A stretch of 64,000 bases of DNA from CAZOVB01 sp046541415 (GCA_046541415.1 JBKHDI010000005.1:1-64000); one strand, 5' to 3'. Positions 42,905 through 52,815 are shown, counted from the stretch's first letter. Numbers and translations: made by a program. Notes: generated by a model not told the origin, from the letters alone.

Positions 42905-43522
42905 CTACAGCCTCACGAAGTTCTCGAGCATTTTCAGCCCCACCGCCTGGGACTTCTCCGGATGGAACTGCACCGCGAAGAGATTGTCCTTCTCGATCCC
43001 CGCGGTGTAGGGATGGCCGTACTCGGCCTGCAGCAGCGTGACCGACGCGTCCGTCGGCGCCACGTAGTAGCTGTGGCAGAAGTAGACGTAGCTGCCCTGT
43101 TCGATGCCGCGCATCAGCTCGCTGTGGCGGTCCCAGGTAATCGCATTCCAGCCGATCTGCGGGACCGAGAGTTTTCGGCCGTTGTCGTTGTTGAATTCGA
43201 ACTTCCGCACGTCGCCTTCCAGCAGGCCCAGGCCCTCGTGTTGCCCGTCCTCGCAGGAGCTTTCGAACAGCAGTTGCAGGCCCAGGCAGATGCCCAGAAA
43301 CGGCTTTCCGGCGCGGAAGGCTTCCAGGACCGGCTCGGCCAGACCGTGGTCGCGAAGGCGGGCGATGGCGTCTTTGAACGCGCCCTGTCCGGGGAAGACG
43401 ATTTTCTCTGCCCGGGCGATCTGCTCGGGTCTCGTGACGATCTGCGCATCGGCCCCCACGTGCAGAAGCGCCTTCTGCACGCTGCGCAGGTTGCCCATAT
43501 CATAGTCGACGATAGCAATCAT
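42905..43522 (-). CDS. hisH: Imidazole glycerol phosphate synthase, glutaminase subunit (HisH)
   Basis: Supplies ammonia from glutamine to HisF in histidine synthesis. 205 aa from ATG 43522; the frame open to 43642 is not needed. Triad: C79 in GICLGLQLL, H187 and E189 in QFHPEKSQ. A distant AAGGGA sits upstream of the start. Confidence 0.96.
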   Translation of the reverse strand: MIAIVDYDMGNLRSVQKALLHVGADAQIVTRPEQIARAEKIVFPGQGAFKDAIARLRDHGLAEPVLEAFRAGKPFLGICLGLQLLFESSCEDGQHEGLGLLEGDVRKFEFNNDNGRKLSVPQIGWNAITWDRHSELMRGIEQGSYVYFCHSYYVAPTDASVTLLQAEYGHPYTAGIEKDNLFAVQFHPEKSQAVGLKMLENFVRL

Positions 43523-43896
43523 CTGAAAACACGTCCCTTGACGTCTGGTGTGCCCGGCGGACCGAAACGAACCGTCGCCGCGTCGGGCTGGTCCAGGCCG
43601 GCCCGGGCGAGACGTCACAACAGAGAACTCGCCCGGAGGCAAGTTCGTCCTCTTGGAAGCAGCCCGGAGTCCGCCTCGGTCAAGCGACCGAAACGTGGAG
43701 GCGGCTCATTGCCCCGCTGGGCCGGCGAAGCGGCCGGGGCTGGGGCGGCAACGGAGCACAACACGTCCGTTGCGATTTCTGCGAGTCGGCGGCACTGAAG
43801 TGCGGATCAGGTCAGGCCGCGACGGAATAACGATCGATTCGGCAGCCTGGAATCCCCACCTCTTCGATGCCCCGGCTCCCGAGTAACAAGCCTATC
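43523..43896. other. 374-bp intergenic region upstream of hisH
   Basis: No convincing gene. It contains a TTGACC box on the minus strand but no matching -10, and several GC hairpins; it probably carries the hisHA promoter and leader. No attenuator-like run of histidine codons was seen. Confidence 0.4.
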
Positions 43897-44571
43897 TTAG
43901 TCTTTCACGACGATAATTTCAACCCGTCGGCTCTTGGCTTTCGAACTGAGGGGGAATTGCTCGCCCATGCCGATTGTTTCGATGTTCTTGGCGTCGATGC
44001 CCTGGCTGCCGAGGTATCGCGTCACTTCGGCAGCCCGGTTCAGCGAGAGGTCCAGGTTGTCCGACCAGAGATTCTTGGTCTTGACGATCGGGTCGGTATC
44101 GGTGTAGCCGACCACGCGGACGGGCTGGCCCTTGTAGTCGGGGTTGTTCTTCAGGTCGCTGACGATCTTATCGAGGCTGGCCTTGCCGGCCGAGGTCAGC
44201 TTGGCCCGACCCGAGGGGAAGAGGATATCGCTGGCCAGTGTCACCCGGTCGCCGGTCAGGCCCCGCTCCCAGTCCTGCCCGGGCGTCTGCTGGGGTCGGT
44301 CCAGCTTGCTCTGCAGGTCGGAAATCGTCGCCCGTTGGGCCGAGAGGCTCTGGTCCTTGGCATTGAGCTGGTTCTGCAGGGCGGAGATCTGGTTTTCCGC
44401 CCCGGCCAGATCGCTGCGCAACTGGTCGTTGATGTCTCTTTCGTCAGCCAGGGCGGCCGAGAGCTCCTGGTTGAGCTTCTTTTCTTTCTGGCAGCAGCCG
44501 GTGGCGGCAAAGAGGATAGCCACGCCGGCGGCCATGCCGGCCAGGCTGGTCAATCGGATTCGCTTGGTCAT
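43897..44571 (-). CDS. OmpA-family lipoprotein (peptidoglycan-binding)
   Basis: 224-aa lipoprotein, lipobox AATGC with C26. A coiled-coil stretch (about 32-95: heptads such as ALADERDINDQLRSDLAGAENQ) spans toward a C-terminal OmpA/MotB domain (about 110-220) with VGYTDTDP and NLDLSLNRAAEV, which bind peptidoglycan. It likely tethers the outer membrane. ATG 44571; the frame to 44652 is not used. Confidence 0.9.
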   Translation of the reverse strand: MTKRIRLTSLAGMAAGVAILFAATGCCQKEKKLNQELSAALADERDINDQLRSDLAGAENQISALQNQLNAKDQSLSAQRATISDLQSKLDRPQQTPGQDWERGLTGDRVTLASDILFPSGRAKLTSAGKASLDKIVSDLKNNPDYKGQPVRVVGYTDTDPIVKTKNLWSDNLDLSLNRAAEVTRYLGSQGIDAKNIETIGMGEQFPLSSKAKSRRVEIIVVKD

Positions 44572-44660
44572 GTTGCACCAGTCCTTTCGTGCAAAACGCA
44601 GAGGGGGCCTGGAAGAGTTTCCGGCCTTGCATTCGATTATAGCCATCGCCATCCGGGGCG

Positions 44661-44684
44661 AAAGGCCCTGTCAGGGCTTTTTTT
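44661..44684. terminator. Small bidirectional hairpin
   Basis: AAAGGCCCTG/CAGGGCTTTT hairpin with tight loop and seven T on the plus side. On the minus strand it separates the small membrane gene (stop 44706) from the OmpA gene. Weak terminator on that strand. Confidence 0.4.
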
Positions 44685-44705
44685 GCGTTTCGTTGGCGCC
44701 TGGAT

Positions 44706-45044
44706 TCACTGTCCTGCCGAAGGTTCCTTGGCAGCGGACTTCTGAGCCTTGTCGCGATCGGCGACCTTCTTGTCGGCCATCCGGTCGAGTTTCTTCTGCT
44801 GGCGGCGGTATTTCCAGATCCCCAGCGTCCCACGTACCAGCAGTATCGATGTGTACCAGACGACCACGCCCCCGATGGCTGAGAGCATTACCAGGATCGA
44901 CAGATTGACCGTGGTTACCTTGCCGTAAAGATTGAATGTGTCGGTGTGCTGGCCCCACTGCAGGCCGATCAGGATAATCGCAGCCAACGCAACGAGGCCC
45001 CCGATTACCACGTAGAAATAGTTTTTCGCGTTACTTACAGGCAT
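44706..45044 (-). CDS. Small membrane protein of unknown function
   Basis: 112 aa with two membrane segments (about 10-30 and 47-70) and a basic Lys/Arg/Ala-rich cytoplasmic tail that looks coiled-coil. No family recognised. GGTAGGATC precedes ATG 45044. The stop of the prepilin peptidase gene is 8 bp upstream, so it is probably co-transcribed. Confidence 0.65.
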   Translation of the reverse strand: MPVSNAKNYFYVVIGGLVALAAIILIGLQWGQHTDTFNLYGKVTTVNLSILVMLSAIGGVVVWYTSILLVRGTLGIWKYRRQQKKLDRMADKKVADRDKAQKSAAKEPSAGQ

Positions 45045-45052
45045 TAAAGATC

Positions 45053-46273
45053 CTACCTTTCCAAGAGGGGAGCAAATTGTCGCCGCAAGGCCGAAACCAG
45101 CGGGTCGTAAGCGATCATTGCGGCAATGCTGGCCACCGCCAGCCAGGGCCCGTAGGGCAGCTCGCGCTGGTTGCGGCGAAACAGCAGGAAGACCGCCCAG
45201 CCCAGCGCGGCAAAGGGGGCCAGGAAAAAGGCAATCGAAGGCACGATCCAGCCGGTCACGGCCCCGACGGCAGCGAGAATGTGTACATCTCCCAGGCCCA
45301 TCGCCTCTTTACCAAATGATAGTGTCCCGAGAATCCGCGTGCCCCAGATCCACAACCCGCCGATGAGATAGCCGAACAACGCCCCCTCCAGGCCCGCAAG
45401 GTTCGCCCCCCACCTCCGCCCGCCGTGCCACCGCGTCCAGACATCCCCCAAAGCCGGCAGGTGCGTAACCGCCAGCCAGGCCGCCAGGCCCAGGACGATC
45501 GCGGGGGCCAGGAACAGCAGCTCGCGGAGCACCTCGATCCGCGGATTGACCCCCGAAGCGATGGTCGCGGCGATATGTTTCGGCTCGGCCGGCGGGGGCT
45601 TTCTGCCCTTCCGCTTCTTCTTGCGGTCCTTCTCGGCCGCTGTGGGCTTTGTCTGTTCCGGCTGGGCCAGGGGCTTGTCTTCGGCGTCCAGGAAGCTCGG
45701 CTGGATCCAGCCCATCTGCTGGGCGAAGATCGAAACCGCCAGCCCGATCATCGCCGCAATCGACATCGCCCCGGTTCTCGGCGAGACGGTGGGCATCCAC
45801 GGGTGAGGCTGGAGCGACGAGGCCAATACGCCTGCGGCCGAGACGAACCAGCAGACCTCCAGCGGGACGATCCAGTGCTCGATGTCGACCGCCGAACAGG
45901 CCAGCAGCCCGCAGAGCAGGATCATGTGGGCCAGGTACATCGCCCAGGACTCCTGGTACTGCCCTGCCCCTGCCCTGACGTCGAGCACGAAGTAGGCCAC
46001 GTACAGCGCCACGACCAGCAGGGCCGTGGCAAGCTCGACCCAGAAGTACCTCGCCGAGATCCGCGTCTTGCAGTTGCGACACCGGGCCCGCAGGACCAGC
46101 CAGCTCAGCAGCGGAATGTTGTCGTACCAGCGGATCGCCCGCCCGCAGGAGGGGCAGTGGCTGCCCGGAAAGGCGATGGATTCCCCGCGCGGCATGCGGT
46201 AGATCACCACATTCAGGAAGCTGCCCGTACAGGCGCCGATCAAGAAGTAGAAGAGAATCCAGAATCCATCCAT
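45053..46273 (-). CDS. Prepilin peptidase (type IV leader peptidase, A24)
   Basis: Cleaves and N-methylates type IV prepilin-like proteins in the inner membrane. 406 aa, longer than the usual 230-290. N-terminal GSFLNVVIYRMPRGESI, zinc cysteines C40, C43, C65, C68 (the methylation domain) and catalytic aspartates D130 (AVDIEHW) and D329 (GLGDVH). The extra length is a roughly 100-residue insertion (about 190-290) with a Lys/Arg-rich cytoplasmic loop. No prepilin or pilus ATPase genes are close by; planctomycetes use many prepilin-like H-X9-DG proteins. Confidence 0.93.
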   Translation of the reverse strand: MDGFWILFYFLIGACTGSFLNVVIYRMPRGESIAFPGSHCPSCGRAIRWYDNIPLLSWLVLRARCRNCKTRISARYFWVELATALLVVALYVAYFVLDVRAGAGQYQESWAMYLAHMILLCGLLACSAVDIEHWIVPLEVCWFVSAAGVLASSLQPHPWMPTVSPRTGAMSIAAMIGLAVSIFAQQMGWIQPSFLDAEDKPLAQPEQTKPTAAEKDRKKKRKGRKPPPAEPKHIAATIASGVNPRIEVLRELLFLAPAIVLGLAAWLAVTHLPALGDVWTRWHGGRRWGANLAGLEGALFGYLIGGLWIWGTRILGTLSFGKEAMGLGDVHILAAVGAVTGWIVPSIAFFLAPFAALGWAVFLLFRRNQRELPYGPWLAVASIAAMIAYDPLVSALRRQFAPLLER

Positions 46274-46439
46274 AGGCTTTTCCTGCAGCGAAAGATACCG
46301 CGCCGCGGCGGGCGATGCAACGTGTAGTGTCCGGCAAAGTCCAGCCGCCGAACCCGCGATTCTCCCTTGTCAATCCCGCCCGGTTCGGGGATAACAGGCA
46401 CCTCGCTTGTCAGCCACACCCAGCCAGAGGAGCCCGCAG

Positions 46440-48929
46440 ATGTCCCCCGAGTCGTTTGAAACGCAGATCGAGTCTTTGCTGTCCGAGATGACCCCGGCCG
46501 AGAAGGTCAATTTCTGCCATGCGGTGGGCAACTTTCACTCCGGCGGCTGCGAAAGGCTGAACATCCCCGAGTTGTGCATGTCCGACGGGCCACACGGCGT
46601 GCGGTTTGAGCTCGACCGCCACAGCTGGAACCCCATCGGCGACAAGAAATTCGACGGGACCTACCTGCCGACCGGTACGTCACTGGCGGCGACGTGGAAC
46701 CCGGATCTGGCCCGGGCGTTCGGCCAGGTGCTGGGGGCAGAGAGTCGCGATCGCGGCAAGGACGTGATCCTCGGGCCCGGGATCAACGTCATCCGCACGC
46801 CGATCTGCGGGCGGAACTTCGAATACTTCGCCGAAGACCCGCATCTGATCAGCAAGCTGGTCGTGCCGGTCGTCGAGGGCATCCAGAGCCAGTCCACCGC
46901 CTGCTGCGTCAAGCACTACGCGTTGAACAACCAGGAACTCGACCGCCACGGCGTGGATGTCGAGGTCGACGACCGGGCCCTGCGGGAGATCTACCTCAAG
47001 GGCTTCGAAGCGGCCGCGGAAGCAGGGGCGTGGACCTTCATGGGCGCCTACAACCTCTACCGGGGCCAGCACTGCTGCCACAACCAGCGCCTGCTCAACG
47101 ACATTCTCAAGGACGAGTGGGGCTGGGATGGCGTGGTGATCTCCGACTGGGGTGGCACGTATGACACGATCGAGGCGGCCAACTGCGGGCTGGATATCGA
47201 AATGGGCGGCGGGTCCGACTACGAGAAGTACCACATGGCCGGGCCCATGCTGGAGGCCATCGAGGCCGGCGAAATCGACATCGCGGTGGTCGACGACAAG
47301 GTCCGGCGCATCCTCCGCCTGATGTTCCGCCTGGGGCTGATCGGTGACGTGCAGCGCCAAAACGGCGCCCGCAACACCGAGGCCCACAGGCAGACCGCCC
47401 TGGAGATCGCGCGAGAGTCGGTGGTCCTGCTGAAGAACGAAAGCGACGTGCTTCCCCTCAAGCCCGAGAAGCTCAAGAAGGTCGTTGTCATCGGCGAGAA
47501 CGCGGCAGCCAGGCACGGTCGGGCCGGCGGGTCCAGCCAGGTCCCGGCCGCCTACGAAATTACCCCGTTGGAAGGCATCCAGCAGCTTCTCGGCGATGAC
47601 GTGGAGGTCCGGTTCGTCCAGGGCTACCCGGACCAGGATACCGGCAGCGAGGCGATCGGCAACGAGCAGCTCGGCGTGGTCGAGGCCGGCTCGGGCGTCC
47701 GCGGCTGGAAGGCCGAGTATTTCACCACCGGGGCATGTCAGGGCAGCCCGTCGGTGGTCAAGACGGCCTCGGATGTCAACTTCGGCTGGGCGCCCTGCGA
47801 CCTGCCCGGCGGACTGAACCCCAAGGATATCCAGACCCGCTGGTCGGTTCGGATGACGGCCGAGCTGATCCCGACAGAATCCGGCCTGCACGAATTCGTT
47901 CTACAGGCCTTCGACTACGCCCACCTGCGGATCGACGGGACCGATTTGATCAGCCTCTGGGGCAAGGCCGACCAGTTGGACACCCGCACGGCCAAAATCG
48001 AGCTGACCGCCGGCAAGAGCTATCGGCTGGAGGTCCAGCAGCAGGGCAAGTTCCCCGAGGGCAGGACACAGCTGACGTGGATCCCCCCGTCGCGGGCGGG
48101 CAAGCAGACTTCCGCAGCAGCGGCAGAGGCGATCGAAGCTGCCGGCGACGCCGACGCGGTCATCTTCGTCGGCGGGCTGAACCACAGCTTCGACTGCGAG
48201 GGCGCCGACCGCAAGAGCCTCCACCTCTCCGCCGGGCAGGACGAGTTGATCGAGAAGCTCGCCGCCGCCAACGACAACCTGGTGGTGGTCATGGTCGCCG
48301 GATCGGCCGTGGCGATGGACTGGATCGACCGCGTCCCGGCCGTCGTCTGGAGCGGCTATAACGGCATGGAAACAGGCCGGGCCCTGGCCGAGGTACTCTT
48401 CGGCAAGACCAACCCCTCCGGCAAGCTGACCTACACCCTGCCCAGGAAGCTCGAAGACATCCCCGCCCACGGACTGGAAGGGGCCTACCAAGCCAGGACC
48501 GAGCAGTACAAGGAAGGCATTTATGTGGGGTATCGCTGGTTCGAGACCAAGGGCATCGAGCCCTTGTTCGCCTTCGGCCATGGGCTCAGCTACACGACGT
48601 TCGAGCTGTCCGACCTGGCCGTCGACGCCCTGACCGCGACGGTGAAGCTGACCAACACCGGCCAGGTCCCCGGGGCCGAGGTGGTCCAGTTGTACACGTC
48701 GAAGAGCGATTCAAAGTTCGACCGCCCGGCCCGCGAGCTCAAGGCCTTCGCCAAGGTCCCCCTGGGCGCCGGTGAATCCAGGACCGTTGCGCTGACGATC
48801 GACCGCGACGACCTGGCCGTCTGGGACGAATCCGCCGACGGATGGTGCGTCGAACCGGGCGAGTACACCGTCGAGATCGGCACGTCAAGCCGCGAGATCC
48901 GCCTCAGAGGGACGGTGCAGGTCGGGTAG
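46440..48929 (+). CDS. Beta-glucosidase-type GH3 hydrolase with PA14 insertion
   Basis: 829 aa from ATG 46440 (GAGGAG eight bases upstream); the TTG at 46407 is unlikely. N-terminal TIM-like domain with nucleophile D236 in VVISDWGG, then the (alpha/beta)6 domain, a PA14 insertion (about 410-550: WKAEYFTTGACQGSP to LTWIPP) that typically shapes the +1 subsite, and a C-terminal fibronectin-III-like domain. No signal peptide. It should remove terminal beta-linked sugars (glucose or xylose), matching the glycan-use genes nearby. Confidence 0.92.
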   Translation: MSPESFETQIESLLSEMTPAEKVNFCHAVGNFHSGGCERLNIPELCMSDGPHGVRFELDRHSWNPIGDKKFDGTYLPTGTSLAATWNPDLARAFGQVLGAESRDRGKDVILGPGINVIRTPICGRNFEYFAEDPHLISKLVVPVVEGIQSQSTACCVKHYALNNQELDRHGVDVEVDDRALREIYLKGFEAAAEAGAWTFMGAYNLYRGQHCCHNQRLLNDILKDEWGWDGVVISDWGGTYDTIEAANCGLDIEMGGGSDYEKYHMAGPMLEAIEAGEIDIAVVDDKVRRILRLMFRLGLIGDVQRQNGARNTEAHRQTALEIARESVVLLKNESDVLPLKPEKLKKVVVIGENAAARHGRAGGSSQVPAAYEITPLEGIQQLLGDDVEVRFVQGYPDQDTGSEAIGNEQLGVVEAGSGVRGWKAEYFTTGACQGSPSVVKTASDVNFGWAPCDLPGGLNPKDIQTRWSVRMTAELIPTESGLHEFVLQAFDYAHLRIDGTDLISLWGKADQLDTRTAKIELTAGKSYRLEVQQQGKFPEGRTQLTWIPPSRAGKQTSAAAAEAIEAAGDADAVIFVGGLNHSFDCEGADRKSLHLSAGQDELIEKLAAANDNLVVVMVAGSAVAMDWIDRVPAVVWSGYNGMETGRALAEVLFGKTNPSGKLTYTLPRKLEDIPAHGLEGAYQARTEQYKEGIYVGYRWFETKGIEPLFAFGHGLSYTTFELSDLAVDALTATVKLTNTGQVPGAEVVQLYTSKSDSKFDRPARELKAFAKVPLGAGESRTVALTIDRDDLAVWDESADGWCVEPGEYTVEIGTSSREIRLRGTVQVG

Positions 48930-49028
48930 GTTCGGATGAGTCCAGGGGGGAGCGCGTGCAGTGCGGACTGGTCAGCGTATCGCGAGCGGCGCTGGTGCGC
49001 AGCGGGGGGGATGCGCGAGCGGTGTGGA

Positions 49029-50318
49029 CTAATCGAGGTCCAGCTCGGGCCCCAGCAGGTCGTCGTAGGTTTCGCGGCGGCGGATGACCTTCCAGCTGTC
49101 GCCGTCGACGAGGACCTCCGGGCAGCGCGGGCGCGAGTTGTAGTTGCTGGCCATGACGAACCCGTACGCCCCGGCCGAGAAGACCGCCAGCAGATCCCCG
49201 CGCGACACCGGGGGCAAGTAGCGGTCTTTGCCGAGAAAATCGCTGGACTCGCAGACCCCGCCGACGATGTCGACCTTCGTCGCCCCATCGGGGCGGAAGT
49301 CCTGCTTGCGCGTCGGGGCCTGCCCGCTTTCGCCCAGGTCGGTGGGGTAAATGAAGTGGAACCCGTCGTACAGGGCCGGGCGGATCAGGTCGGTCATCGC
49401 CGCATCGACGATCACGAAATTCCGGTCCCCGCCTTTCTTGATGTACTGCGTCTCGGTTACCAGGATGCCCGCGTTGCAGCTGATCTGGCGGCCGGGCTCG
49501 ATGACGATCTCAAGCCCCGTGTCCTTCAGCAGCGGGACGATCTGCTCGGCGTAATCCTCGGCCGAGGGACTCTTGCCCTCTTCGTAGTCGGCTGCATAGC
49601 CCCCGCCGATGTCCAGCAGGTTGACCTGGTGGCCCTGGGCGCGGATCTTCTCGGCCAGCTGCTTGCCCTTCTCAATGGCCGCGACGTACGGATCGGCCGA
49701 GTAGATCGGCGAGCCGATGTGCAGGTGGATCGCATCGAGCGCGACGTTTGCATCCGAGCCGTAGGTCGCGAAGAACCGCTCAGCCCGTTCGATGTCCACG
49801 CCGAACTTGGTCTCCTTCTTGCCCGTAATCGTGTACGTGTGGGTCTTGGGGTCGTAGACGTCCGGGTTGACGCGCAGGGCCGCCCGGGCGGGCTTGTTCA
49901 TCTCGCCGGCCAGGCGGGAGATGTTCTCGAATTCCGCTTCGGACTCGACGTTAAACAGCCCGATGCCCGCCTGCAGCGCCTCGCGGATTTCCTGGTCGGT
50001 CTTGCCCACGCCCGCATAGGCGATTTTGTTCGGATCGGCCCCCGCCTTAAGACAGCGCATCAGCTCCCCACCGCTGGTGACGTCGAAGCCCGCCCCCGCC
50101 TGGGCCATCATCTTAAGTACGTGCAGGTTCAGCAGGCTCTTGACGGCAAAGCAGACCGTCGGGTTGACCGCGGCGAACGCCTGGGCGAACTTGTTGTAAT
50201 GGCCCAGCAGCGTGTTTGCGGAATAGATGTACACCGGCGTGCCGACTTGGCGGGCGATCTCGGCGACGTCTACGTCTTCACAGCACAGCCGGGCGCTTTT
50301 ATAGGTAAACAGGTCCAT
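49029..50318 (-). CDS. lysA: Diaminopimelate decarboxylase
   Basis: PLP enzyme for the last step of lysine synthesis. 429 aa from ATG 50318; the frame to 50597 is a shadow of the glycerate kinase gene. PLP lysine K60 (FAVKSL instead of YAVKAN), HIGSPIY, GGGYAADY, EPGRQI and catalytic CESSDFLG are present. The divergence around K60 and HIGS marks a planctomycete-like branch; a related D-amino acid decarboxylase cannot be fully excluded. Confidence 0.93.
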   Translation of the reverse strand: MDLFTYKSARLCCEDVDVAEIARQVGTPVYIYSANTLLGHYNKFAQAFAAVNPTVCFAVKSLLNLHVLKMMAQAGAGFDVTSGGELMRCLKAGADPNKIAYAGVGKTDQEIREALQAGIGLFNVESEAEFENISRLAGEMNKPARAALRVNPDVYDPKTHTYTITGKKETKFGVDIERAERFFATYGSDANVALDAIHLHIGSPIYSADPYVAAIEKGKQLAEKIRAQGHQVNLLDIGGGYAADYEEGKSPSAEDYAEQIVPLLKDTGLEIVIEPGRQISCNAGILVTETQYIKKGGDRNFVIVDAAMTDLIRPALYDGFHFIYPTDLGESGQAPTRKQDFRPDGATKVDIVGGVCESSDFLGKDRYLPPVSRGDLLAVFSAGAYGFVMASNYNSRPRCPEVLVDGDSWKVIRRRETYDDLLGPELDLD

Positions 50319-50391
50319 CGGGGGCTCTCTCTTGCAGGGTGGTTCAACTGGCAGGGCAGAGAGAATACCACATCCGCCCTGGCCAGGCCAG

Positions 50392-51603
50392 TCAGCTGCC
50401 TTTGCGGAGGATGTGGCCCAGCAGTTCGGCGGTTCGCTCGCCCAGCAGGTCGGCGGTCCGGGCCAGCGATTCTTCCGGCAGGGTCTGGGGGTTGACCAGC
50501 GGGTTGACGCCCGCAAACACCTCCGACGGCGCGTCTCGGGTGACCGTGCCGGGGATGCAGAGGGTCGGCACGTCCAGCTCGGCGGCGATTTTCGCAATCG
50601 CCACCGCCGTCTTGCCGTGGGCGCTGGAGGCGTCCAGGCGTCCCTCGCCGGTGATGCACAGGTCCGCCCCGGCCAGTCGCCGTCGCAGCCCGACGGCCTC
50701 GGCCACCAGTTCCAGGCCCCCTTCCAGCGTCGCGCCGGTGAATGCGACCAGCCCGGCGCCCAGGCCTCCGGCCGCCCCGCCGCCGGACAGGCTGGTCACG
50801 TCCAGGCCCAGTTGCTGGTGGATCAGCCCGGCCAGGTGGGACAGGTTCGCCTCCAGCCGCTCTGCCTGCTCCGGCGTGGCGCCCTTCTGCGGGGCGTAAA
50901 CCGCCGCGGCCCCGGAGGCGCCCAGCAGCGGGTTGGTCACGTCGCAGGCGATGCGGATGCGGACCTGCTCCAGCCGCTCGTCGCGGTCGGACATGTCGAT
51001 CCGGGCGATGTCAGCCAGGCCCCCGCCGGCCAGGCCGCACACAGACGATTGGCCCTCGGCGTCCAAAAACGTCACGCCCAAGGCTTGGGCAGCCCCGGCC
51101 CCCAGGTCGCACGTGGCTGATCCACCGATGCCCAGAATCACCTGCCGCGCCCCGGCCTCCAGGGCCGCCAGGATCAACTGCCCCGTGCCGAACGTCGTCG
51201 TCCGAAGCGGGTCCCGCGATTCGGGCCCGACCAGTTGCAGCCCCGAAGCTGCGGCCATCTCGATCACCGCGATCTCCGAGAGCTCGGCATCGTCCTGGCC
51301 CGCCACGGCAGAGAGACCCAACTCGCCCGGCAGCAGCGCGGTCGCCTGCCGCGACCGCCGTCCCAGCCGCGCGTAGCGTGCGCGAACGGGTTGGCCCAAC
51401 GGGCCGAAAACGTCGGCGTATTCGTACCGTCCGCCGCAGGCGCGGACCATCGCTTCGACGGTCCCTTCGCCCCCGTCGGCCATGGGGACCAGGTCGATCA
51501 CCGCATCGGGCGCCACGGCCAGCACGCCGCGCGCCACCGCCTCGGCGACCTGCCCCGCCGGAAGGGACTCCTTGAACGAATCGGGGGCAATGACCACTTT
51601 CAT
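50392..51603 (-). CDS. Glycerate 2-kinase (GlxK/GarK family)
   Basis: Phosphorylates D-glycerate to 2-phosphoglycerate. 403 aa; typical opening VVIAPDSFKES and MADGGEGTVEA, GIGGSATCDLGAG, and GEGRLDASSAHGKT near the C-terminus. AAGGAGAG before ATG 51603. 73 bp upstream of lysA on the same strand. Links glycolate/serine-type carbon to glycolysis. Confidence 0.95.
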   Translation of the reverse strand: MKVVIAPDSFKESLPAGQVAEAVARGVLAVAPDAVIDLVPMADGGEGTVEAMVRACGGRYEYADVFGPLGQPVRARYARLGRRSRQATALLPGELGLSAVAGQDDAELSEIAVIEMAAASGLQLVGPESRDPLRTTTFGTGQLILAALEAGARQVILGIGGSATCDLGAGAAQALGVTFLDAEGQSSVCGLAGGGLADIARIDMSDRDERLEQVRIRIACDVTNPLLGASGAAAVYAPQKGATPEQAERLEANLSHLAGLIHQQLGLDVTSLSGGGAAGGLGAGLVAFTGATLEGGLELVAEAVGLRRRLAGADLCITGEGRLDASSAHGKTAVAIAKIAAELDVPTLCIPGTVTRDAPSEVFAGVNPLVNPQTLPEESLARTADLLGERTAELLGHILRKGS

Positions 51604-51904
51604 CGGGTGCTCTCCTTACCAGACCCACTGCTTGATCGTCCCCAGAGCCTACCGCCAGGGACGGAAAAGTAAAGCCCAGGCCCCGGGCCTGTCCCGGTTC
51701 GAATGCGAGGGCTGTGCGGTTTGTGCGGGCCCGGGCGAGGCGTAACCCTTGCGGTATTTTCGAAATTGGCATATCGGCATGGGTCTTAGGGAAGCGTCGG
51801 GCCCTTCGGGTCGATACCCGAGACATCGGGTCCAGGACAAGCCCGGCGGGCCTGGATGTTCCGTTCTGCGGGCCCTGTGTAATCTTTGCAGCAGGAGAGC
51901 AGCG
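51604..51904. other. Divergent intergenic region
   Basis: About 300 bp between the glycerate kinase start and the plus-strand membrane gene. An AT-rich patch near 51752-51782 could hold a promoter. A TTCGAAT near 51697 is not part of a tRNA (no matching stem). Confidence 0.35.
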
Positions 51905-52792
51905 ATGCATGACAGCAAATCATTCGGCCGCACGGCAGCGGTGTTGGGCGCCCTGTTGGTCGGCCTGTTCTTCCTGCCGTGGGTGAGTTTTCGCTGCGAC
52001 GCCGATGCTGCGGCAGACTACGTCGAGAAGCGGATGGGCCAGTCGATCCCGGACGACCAGATCCCCGACTCGAAGGAGTTGGAGTTTTTCTCGGCCAGCG
52101 GGTGGCAGCTGGCGATGGGCGAAGCGACGATCAACACCGATTCGGAGAAGTTCCAGCAGTCCAGGCGCCAGTCGGGGATGAGCGAGGCGGCCTTCGAGGA
52201 GGAGGTCAGCAAGGCCAATGGGGAACTGGCAGAGAAGCTTCCGGCCCGGCCCTGGTTTTTCGCAGCCCTGGCTGCCGGGGTGATCATGCTGATTGTCGGG
52301 GGGATGGTCACCGTCGAGAGCCTGGCCCCCGAGGTCGGGGGTAAACTGGTCATGCTTTGCGGTCTGGTGGGCGTGGGCCTGGCGCTGACCGCGTTTTTCG
52401 GGGTTGATTTTTACGCGGATATCGAAAGCGAAGTCCAGTACGACCCGGGGATGGCGGTGGATCTGGACCCGTCGGATTTCCTGGTTACCGGCGGCAGGTA
52501 CGGCCTGTGGATCACGCTGCTGTTGAACGTCGCAGCCTTTGCGGTCGGCGCAACGGCCAAGCCGGATTTCAAGCCCCATGCGGCTGGCTCGGCCACGGCC
52601 GGCGGGCAGTCTTCGGGCTACGTTCCGGCCCAGAGACCCTCTTTCGGTGCCCGCCCGGCCCCGACGCGTCGTCCGTCGTTCCGCCCGGGTTTGTCGGCCC
52701 CGGCCGCACCGGCGGAGAGCGGACAGGCCGCCAACACACCGCAGCCGGACGACGACCCGGACGACATCTCCTCGTTCGGGCCCAGCCTGTAA
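51905..52792 (+). CDS. Membrane protein of unknown function, paralogue 1 (SGWQL type)
   Basis: 295 aa from ATG 51905 (AGGAG seven bases upstream). First helix (about 10-28, LLVGLFFLPWVSF), an extracytoplasmic loop holding SASGWQLAMGEA, two central helices, another loop, a fourth helix, then a Pro/Ala/Ser-rich cytoplasmic tail. No named family recognised. The next gene on the strand shares its layout and the SGWQL motif, so the two are probably a duplicated pair. A terminator follows. Confidence 0.75.
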   Translation: MHDSKSFGRTAAVLGALLVGLFFLPWVSFRCDADAAADYVEKRMGQSIPDDQIPDSKELEFFSASGWQLAMGEATINTDSEKFQQSRRQSGMSEAAFEEEVSKANGELAEKLPARPWFFAALAAGVIMLIVGGMVTVESLAPEVGGKLVMLCGLVGVGLALTAFFGVDFYADIESEVQYDPGMAVDLDPSDFLVTGGRYGLWITLLLNVAAFAVGATAKPDFKPHAAGSATAGGQSSGYVPAQRPSFGARPAPTRRPSFRPGLSAPAAPAESGQAANTPQPDDDPDDISSFGPSL

Positions 52793-52815
52793 CGGCAGGC
52801 CCATCGACCAGCCAT

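Noticed and set aside
51688..51710. Possible tRNA T-arm (GGTTCGAAT)
   Set aside because: Flanking bases do not form a T-stem, and no acceptor or anticodon stems could be built.
51750..51790. Sigma-54 promoter upstream of paralogue 1
   Set aside because: GG and GC elements are present but the spacing is 7 rather than 10 bases.
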